A stretch of DNA of 64,000 nucleotides, from the NCBI GenBank assembly GCA_015680685.1, contig MNCI01030846.1, positions 436,729-500,728 of the forward strand, given 5' to 3'. The position numbers were made by a program, and so were the translations under genes. The notes under the pieces are model-generated. The model was given only the letters and a program-made list of their open reading frames with translations, did not search any database and was not told the DNA's origin. This stretch comes from Gnetum montanum (Eukaryota; Streptophyta; Gnetopsida; Gnetales; Gnetaceae). Positions within the stretch are counted from its first letter, which is position 1; the number at the start of each line of letters is the position of its first letter. Below are positions 57,056 through 64,000 of the stretch, one piece after another.

Positions 57056-58844
57056 GTAAGTTATTAAGCACTAGTTCTCAATGTTAATAATTGAGGATGT
57101 TCATAATGCTAAAAAATTTACATGCGTATTTTCTTGAGGAGCATGGTATTTTTAGTGTTTTATTGTTGCTCATGTATATGTTATTCCTTGCATCATTTAG
57201 GAATTGTCCTACACCTTGGATTGCATGATACTAAAATTTGGTATACCTCTTTCTCATTCTTGTATCGGATAGCATTTAGATATGCAATGTTAATCCCTTA
57301 TACTAAGTTATGCAAGACACTATTGACCTAGTGATAGGTGATGCATGGAATTAGTGATAGGTGGTTCATGATCTTAGTCTTGGAAGTAAGAAAATAAAGA
57401 GCAAAGAAAACCCATAAAATGTGAATATAAATGGGATTGGGAAAAATAAATATAAATGGGATTAGGATAGCCTAGCAAAAATGAATAAGAATGAGATTAG
57501 GAGTCTTACATATGTCATCCATCTTCGCATGCTCTACAAAAAGAAACTTGTTTTTTTGGGCAATGGTAGCTAAGATGAATGCCCAAGCGCAAAAAAGAAA
57601 TGGCACTGAAATGATATATATATATATATATATATATTAATTACCCAAATAAAGATAAAGAAATAAGCATAATAAATTAATGTAAAGCTATGCCATGATA
57701 GCATGGAAGGACCATGATATCGCATAACATGACCATAACATAGCATGGCCATGATTCAGCATTGGCTGCCTCACATCAATCAACCCGGTACATTAATACC
57801 CCAATGGGGCTCTAAAAGCCGTTCGCCTTATCGTACGAGTAACTGCCTATGCTTACATTAAAATATATTACGTGTCTCCTACTACAAATGTGCCTCTGTT
57901 TCGCTGCTTTTACTGCATTGGCAGGTTGTTAGCTATCTTACATTGCACCAAGTTTAACACCTGGTAGCAAGATACCAAGTAGCTAAACAAAATTTTCCGT
58001 GGAAAATGCCCAAAACGAGGAGTTGAGACTCTCAACCCAGCATTAGTTCTATATAATAGATTGCATTGAACTCTACATTTTAAACTTTATCAGAATCACA
58101 GGTTTACAAGGGATATTTTAGAAAACAAAAGTTTGAATTTTTTTATTTTTTTGGGTAAAATGCCCTTTACCACGCATTCACTGTTTCAAATTGGAATTGG
58201 AGTTGCAATCAGGGTTGGCTAGAAATTGATGCATCTATGCCTGCGGAGTTTTGCTTTAAATTACTGGCGGAGTTTTTACTGAAAATTTTTTAACACCTGT
58301 ATTTTCAAACAGGTATATTGTAATTTAATAATATATTTTGAAATTGAATGTGTTATTCATTTAAATTATGCAATGCTAAAATTTGAGACAATTTTTCTTA
58401 ATTTAATATGTTTTCAACTTCTGAATAATTTGGAATTCTTGGAATTTTCTTTTACTCTTAGCTTTATTTTTTTGGTCTTAAATTAGTTTTAATATTATCA
58501 CTACAGTTTAATCATATACTTTAAAATCCAATATATGATTATTCATTTAAATATATTGTTATTCATTTAAACTAGACAACCAAAAACACAGAGATATTTT
58601 TTCTTAATTTAACATGTTTTCACCTTTACTCCATCAACATCAACCTCAGCTTTATTTTCTCATTTTTATTTTTTATTACGCTATATTTTGTTGAATTGAA
58701 AACCAATTTTCAAAAACTGTCCAGCAGGGACCTAGGCCATCAATTTCCAGGACCTGGCAACCATAAAAACCCAACAAGAGGGTCGCATTATTCCACCTCT
58801 GCTGATTCTTTCTCGAGGAAGACGCGCACCAGTCACAGTCACGG
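57056..58844. other. UGT upstream flank, duplication copy C
   Basis: It aligns with 10415-12228, including the UGT leader, at over 90% by eye. It holds an (AT)12 run at 57614-57637 that is shorter and interrupted in copy A. Copy A has the LTR element where this copy reads straight through (TCTTTAT then CTTAGTAAGTT), so this is the pre-insertion state. A stretch present in copy A (about 11215-11340) is shorter here. Confidence 0.8.
57614..57637 (+). repeat. (AT)12 microsatellite
   Basis: A pure 24-base AT run. Copy A has TATATATGTATATATATAT-like sequence near 11013. Confidence 0.85.
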
Positions 58845-59105
58845 ATGGCGAAAAGAGAAGCAGTCGTGCCGTGGCTCGCGGAGGGGCACATGATACCGCT
58901 GACGCAGCTCTCTCGCAAAGTGGCCAACACAGTGCCCGTCACCATGGTTTCCACGCCACGCAACATCCTCCGAATGCAATCTCTCATCGGAGACACCGAC
59001 ACGGCCACTCATTACCCCATCGAATTCGCCGAGATCGCGCTGCCGGCGGTGCAGGGACTGCCGGCGGGCGTGGAGAACACGGCGGACGTGCAGGGGCCGG
59101 AGCCA
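58845..59105 (+). pseudogene. UGT 5' fragment, copy C
   Basis: MAKREAVVPWLAEGHMIP runs open through STPRNILRMQSLIGDTD, YPIEFAEIALPAVQGLPAG and GVENTADVQGPEPEI, then leaves the UGT and reads into the non-coding tract, ending at a stop near 59142. The catalytic His is kept and GC is high, so decay is slight compared with copy B. It supplies N-terminal UGT sequence that is hidden by the N in copy A. Without the acceptor Asp region and PSPG box it cannot be a transferase. Confidence 0.88.
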
Positions 59106-59600
59106 GAAATTTTTAAGAGTCGTAGAAAAAAACACAAATAACATAATGTGAAAAATATACCATTATTTCTTATGACAATTGTACCGCTGCTTCTTACATG
59201 AATTCCAAAACATCATTTGTCACAGAAATCTTGCATCACTTAATAGCCAGAAATGTTGCTTTGCTTGAAAGGAGGCCAAAATAAGAAAATCACAGCCATT
59301 CTATTTTACCGTAGGTGGTGCCTTTTCCTTCTACGAGATAGCTATAATCCATAATTTAACTGAATTAACATCTAGAAAACCATGACTCTGGAGAAAACAA
59401 CCCTCTTAACCATGGCATTACTGTTCATGGACAACCTCCCATGTCATATGGCCATGGTGAGCCATGATGGCAGAAAACCATGCCATGTGATTGGGCCCTA
59501 GTACTCACCATTCAATATTCAACCAATAACATTAACTTTCCTTTGTCTTAATGCTCACCAACTAAATAAAGTCATTAAATATTCAACGAACTCTATTAAC
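59106..59600. other. Conserved non-coding tract next to the copia element, copy C
   Basis: It aligns with 14539-15045 and 23436-23950. The UGT side joins at AAATTTTTAAGAG, which copy A has as AATTTTTTAAGAG at 14541, consistent with a deletion repaired at microhomology. Confidence 0.55.
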
Positions 59601-62108
59601 TTTCCATTTAACAAACTTAGAGGCTAATTCGGGCCTAACAGATTTCAGAACATGTACATAGGCTTCACAACCAAAAGTCTTTACATAACTTAAATCAATG
59701 GGTTTACCATTCCAAACTTCTTTTGGAATTTTTCCATCAAGTGCTGATGAAGAAGATCTATTGATAAGATAATAAGCAATCATCATTGCCTCACCTTAGA
59801 AATGCTTGTCAAGACCAAATTCACTAAGCATACATTTGGCATGTTTCATTAATGTTCAATTGAAGTGCTCTACTAATTCATTTTATTCAAGAGTTCCTCA
59901 GATAGTCTTTTGCCTTTGAATACCTTATTCTTTACCAAAAAAAAAAAAAAAACTTTAAATGCATTTTAAAAAAATTCACCACCATTGTCAATTCAAAGAA
60001 TTTTAATTTTCTTCTAAGAAGAATTCTCAACAAGAGCTTTGAATTCTTTAAATTTTCTAAATGCCTCAAATTTTTGTCTTAATCAATAAATCTAGCTCTT
60101 TCTAAAATAATCATTAATAGAAGAAACATAATACATAGCACCTCCAAGAAAACTTGATTTAATATCCTTAACCAATTCATATACATGACTCGATATTAGT
60201 TCCAATATCAGAAGAGATTTAGCATTACATTTCTAAACATTGTGACACCTTTGTTTACCATGTAGATAATGAAGGCAAAAATCTTAGGAAACTTTTAAAA
60301 AGATAATTTTACCTTATAAAGTTTGTAAAGCCTCTTTTCACTGAGATTTTCCATTCTTTTATCCCACAAATCAATACTTGAATTCAAATCAAAAACAATA
60401 AATGCACTCATCTTTTGTTTTAAATTTTTAGTTTGTAATTTATACAACTTTCCTATTTTTATTGCAAAAGTCAAAGAAGATGAACCATGCTGTATTTGAC
60501 ATTTCCTACTTCCAAAGATAATCGTTAATCTTGCATCATCCAATTCACTTAGAGATAACAACTTTTTAGTGAATGCTGGAACATGATGTATGTTGGAAAT
60601 AAATTTAATTGATCCATCATTAAAGTGAATCTTAACTTTTCTATAATCGATAACTTTGCACAAACCATCATTTCTCAATCTTATTTCAAGATTAGAAGAT
60701 GTATAATCACTAAACTAATTAATATGCAAAGTGTAATGATGAGATGGACTTGAGTTAACGTACCATGAGTACATATTAGCATTATCAAAAAAGGACATAA
60801 TATACAAATTTCCCCTTCAAGAAGAAGGGGATTTATCATTTTTTGATACATTATTCTCTATAGGCTTATCCTTTTTAGAAGGGGCTTTTCAATCTTTCTT
60901 GATATGACCAACTTTACCATGATTCCAACATTTAGGTGCTTTCTTCACAAATTTGTGAGGTTTATCCTTGAATTGAGGCATCTTAACAAATCTTTCTTTT
61001 GAATCATTTTTAACAAGTAATACATCATTTTGAGTAGAAGTTTTTCTTTTTGCTTCTTAGATAATAATTAACTAATAATATTATAAAAAATAAGGCTAGT
61101 TGATGAGTGGCTAGGTACCCCTACGTCTAACCATACGAATCATGGGTGTTCACACGCGACCCAGTCGAATTCCGTAGACTGTAAGCACTTAACATACACT
61201 AGACTCTAACCAGTGAAACTTTGGGTTAGAACAGTCATTGTCTTCCTAATCTCACTTGTGATGTTCCGTTTACGATGGTTAAGTGAGGTTAAGGCTAATG
61301 ATTTTTATAGCTTTTTGCATATCTTTTGGTGGCTAATTTAAGGTATAAAAGGTAGGAAATAAACTATTATCTAATCTCTAATTATCCTAACTTGTATTCT
61401 AACTATTCCTAGCATAAGTATCCGGTCCCATCTTCCGAGCACGTTCTGAGCATCTCCTAGCACTTCTGGGCTACCAGACATTAAGCGTCACTGGGTTTAC
61501 CAAGTGTTTGATTTACGTTCGAGATGGTTGTACTTATGGCCTTTACAAACTAAAAATGAACAATAGCGATTGAAATAATAATAACAGAAACCTAAGTAAT
61601 TAGCAAGTAATTAACAAAGCATAAACATATTAAACTACTGAATGCATAAAATAGCTAAGTCCAAATGCTGCAAGGAATGCTTGAATAGTTCGTCTTTATT
61701 GCCGTCACGCTAATGGGCTCAGATACATCAACGCTCGAATAAAGAGCCAATCACTTTTTTTACACCTACTGCGGGCACTTGGAAAATATTCTATCTCCTG
61801 TGGAAACAAACTGCAAGAGCTTCGCTACAACTAACTGAAAGATGCCTAAATGAGGCGGAAGGCCCTCTTATTTATAGGCTGAGATAGGCGGCTGCGTAAA
61901 CGGGGCCACATTGACGTAGGAAGGCTATGTCGATGGGCCCGCATTGACGCGACCACGTATACACGGCCCCGTATACGTGGCCCAGTCGATGCATGACTCA
62001 ATGACACTTCATCACTAGTAAATGTATTACTTACACCATTACAAAGGTCTCCCATGATTCTAGAAGTGTGGTAAAAAATGTGATGCACTAATCTTCTTCA
62101 TCCATTTC
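59601..62108 (-). pseudogene. Ty1/copia element remnant (gag, protease, integrase), copy C
   Basis: Minus strand, about 95% identical to copy B by eye. Integrase C-terminal segment at 59601-59786 and core near 59980-60010; GAG-pre-integrase and protease region 60295-60770 (VKIHFNDGSIKFISNIHH, LWDKRMENLSEKRL, and the same inactive WYVNSS active site); zinc-knuckle remnant near 60890-60940; gag end 62020-62106. RT and RNase H are absent. It is interrupted by a solo LTR at 61101-62014 and ended by the gypsy LTR at 62109. Confidence 0.78.
61101..62014 (-). repeat. Solo LTR of the Athila type
   Basis: 914 bp, TGATGA...TCATCA, in the same orientation as 6387-7281 and aligned to it throughout. CTAGT flanks both ends (61096-61100, 62015-62019) and occurs once at the empty site in copy B (25416-25420). 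It lies in the copia gag of copy C only, so it arrived after the B/C duplication and later lost its internal part by LTR-LTR recombination. Minus-strand TATA box at 61867-61877. Confidence 0.93.
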
Positions 62109-62961
62109 TAATAAAGTCAAAAATTTTGCAACAATGATATCATATCTACAATGTCCTAAATATGTTATCATATCTTAACATGCATTATCATATAAACAAT
62201 ATTATGAGGTGTGTGCTAGCCTATATAAGCAACACTTAGGTGCACAGAATCAGAGAGATACATTAGCATAGTAATAGAACTCTTTCAATTTGTTTTCTTG
62301 AATTTAGTACTTAGCAATGTGTGCTTGCAGTGTGATGTTTTGTAATTGAATGGAGTCTTTATTCGAGTGTGATGTACTTGGACACAATGCATGCATGAAA
62401 ATACAAATTGAGATTACTCTACATCATTTTGTTTCCATTTAGCTTAATGTTTACTATTTACTATTTCCATAGTTAATGTTTACCATTACTTGAAATTTAC
62501 TTTTAATGTCATTAAGTGAAATGAGTACGGCTAATCTCAAGCACGTAAGTGTAACTGCTTGGTAATCCATTAGTACTATCACTTGGTACACTTAGTAGTG
62601 TGGTACTGGATTATCCTAGTAGCTGTTGCATTAAATCCAATGTGTGACCAGAAGATCAGGATTGGCTGCTCATCGCATAGGCTAGTTTAGATTTGTTTTA
62701 CTATTACTTAGATTTAGAAACCTTTACTTTCACTTCATGTTTACCAAAAGGCTAATGGCTAATTCAACATCAATATCATATACCTCAACCTGAGCTAAAT
62801 CATAAGCATTGAATTTACTAACTCATGTGGAAAGACATTGATCATGAATGGTAATCAATTACTAGTATAATCACATTGCCTTGTGTGTAGACTTCGATCG
62901 TGATTAAGCATGAACACTTGTATCTTGTATGGTTGGGTGTTGGATACTCTATTGCTCATCA
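62109..62961 (+). repeat. 5' LTR of the gypsy element, copy C
   Basis: 853 bp, starting TAATAAAG (TG decayed to TA) and ending TCATCA. It sits at the same copia position as the LTR at 25510 (left flank ATTTC against ATTTT), so the insertion predates the duplication. A PBS-like TGAAGCTATTGCTGGAAA follows at 62963-62980. Confidence 0.85.
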
Positions 62962-63098
62962 TTGAAGCTATTGCTGGAAATAAGTCAATGTTATACTAAG
63001 TAATTAATTTTCCAAAGTTCATTATATCACAACCTAACTCCAATCTTCACAACCTTAATATAAAGCACACTTAACACAAACCATCAAAAAATGATAAC

Positions 63099-63907
63099 AT
63101 GGCTTCACATAATGATCAACTATCACCTGCTAAGGAAACGAGAAGGAGTAGTGATAGAATTGCTAATGAAGAGGACTAGGGAATGCTAATGTAGAAACAT
63201 ACTACTTATGCTCACACTGATCCATACCATCCAGACTGTACCTCCATATTTCATCAGGACAAACAAATGAGGTGGAAAGAAATGCAAGGCAATATAGTTC
63301 TGCCTTCTAAACGTGCAACACTAAACATGCTACAAACTGCTCTAAGGGGAATGCACTTGGACCAAATTCAAGAAGGGCATCATTTGACTCAACACATGGC
63401 TAGACCCTATGAACCTACAATGAAGCAAAGAAATAGAGATGCTGCTATGAAGGTCAAACATGTTCATACCAAAGGGAAGCAAGCCAATGCATCTATTTTC
63501 ATAGAAGAGCTTGATGTTGATTACTTCATTTTGAAACAACTCCACCAACACTATGAGTAGCCATCAAAGATGCCTGTCATTAGACTATAGGAACCTATCA
63601 AAGCTCAACTTCACTAACTCTGGTAGAGACACACAAAGGGTAGGCTACTGAATCAAGATACAAGTAGGACTATAGGCCAAGGGATCTTGCTAATTCCTAC
63701 AAGGAAACTCACAAGAGTGATGAAAGGAGATCGAGCTAGCACCATTCTCCTGCTACCTTCTCTACTTCATCATGGTCATCAAAGGACTATGACAAAAGAC
63801 AACACAAGTACCAAGACAATAATAGGGGAAAGAGAAGAGCTCATGGTCATCATGATCGATACTCAAGGTATTCTGATTCAAAATATGAGGAGTATGAAAT
63901 TAGAAGG
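63099..63907 (+). pseudogene. Athila-like gag 5' part, copy C
   Basis: ATG at 63099 (MASHNDQLSPAKETRRSSD). Collinear with 26510-27305: HQDKQMRWKEMQGNIVL and HHLTQHMARPYEPTMKQRNR follow, then SIFIEELDVDYFILKQLHQ, then a stop and further gag leader sequence. Cut at 63907 by another LTR. Confidence 0.75.
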
Positions 63908-64000
63908 TGATGAGACGCGGTTTACACTAGGCCGCGATATCGCGTACGCGATATCGCGACCGACGCGATATCGCATCCCATGCGATATCGCGTACGCGAT
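63908..64000 (+). repeat. Start of a further Athila-like LTR with intact palindrome array
   Basis: TGATGAGACGCGG begins at 63908 inside the gag of copy C. The sequence aligns with the LTR starts at 17564 and 9563. From 63933 it holds repeated CGCGATATCGCG units, all still rich in CpG. The LTR runs off the window at 64000, so its TATA box, 3' end and element are not seen. Confidence 0.75.

Overview
This is a stretch of plant nuclear DNA, almost certainly from a seed plant with a large, repeat-packed and heavily methylated genome. The evidence is a stack of decayed LTR retrotransposons of plant lineages (Ty3/gypsy Athila/Tat, Ty1/copia), an L1-type LINE, and one GC-rich, intronless UDP-glycosyltransferase (UGT) gene in AT-rich surroundings. 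CpG is visibly eroded in the repeats (CG read as TG or CA in aligned copies). The high GC of the UGT would suit a monocot or magnoliid, but I cannot name the species. No tRNA, rRNA, CRISPR or prokaryotic feature was seen.

Layout. 1-7281: minus-strand Athila/Tat-type gag-pol element (3' LTR lies outside the window), beside the 3' half of a plus-strand non-autonomous relative ending in a 3' LTR at 9563-10414. 10415-23132, copy A of a segmental duplication: upstream flank, the only long UGT reading frame (12229-13367, with a one-N gap), a copia remnant, and pieces of a non-autonomous Athila-like element into which a related element is inserted at 17564. 23133-53757, copy B: a truncated UGT 5' fragment and a minus-strand copia element split by a 27-kb plus-strand non-autonomous gypsy element (25510-52818, ATTTT on both sides). 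That element was itself invaded by a minus-strand Athila element (28179-37525) and a Tat/Ogre-derived non-autonomous element (41297-50134). 53758-56370: LINE fragment. 57056-64000, copy C: the same upstream flank, UGT fragment, copia and gypsy 5' LTR as copies A and B, plus a private solo LTR (61101-62014) and another LTR starting at 63908.

The most interesting signal is in the non-autonomous Athila-like family. It keeps gag and protease, has lost reverse transcriptase, RNase H and integrase, and keeps a second ORF (a plant-transposon-like domain, then a long coiled coil). The ATG of this ORF directly follows a splice-acceptor-like AG in both copies. Upstream of it lies an internal TATA block carrying the same GATATC-centred palindromes as the LTR U3. 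The youngest-looking LTR (63908) shows these palindromes intact as repeated CGCGATATCGCG units.

Only the UGT at 12229 could be a working host gene. The other coding stretches are broken mobile-element genes or gene fragments. Boundaries come from reading repeat copies against one another by eye and may be off by a few bases where no terminal motif exists.
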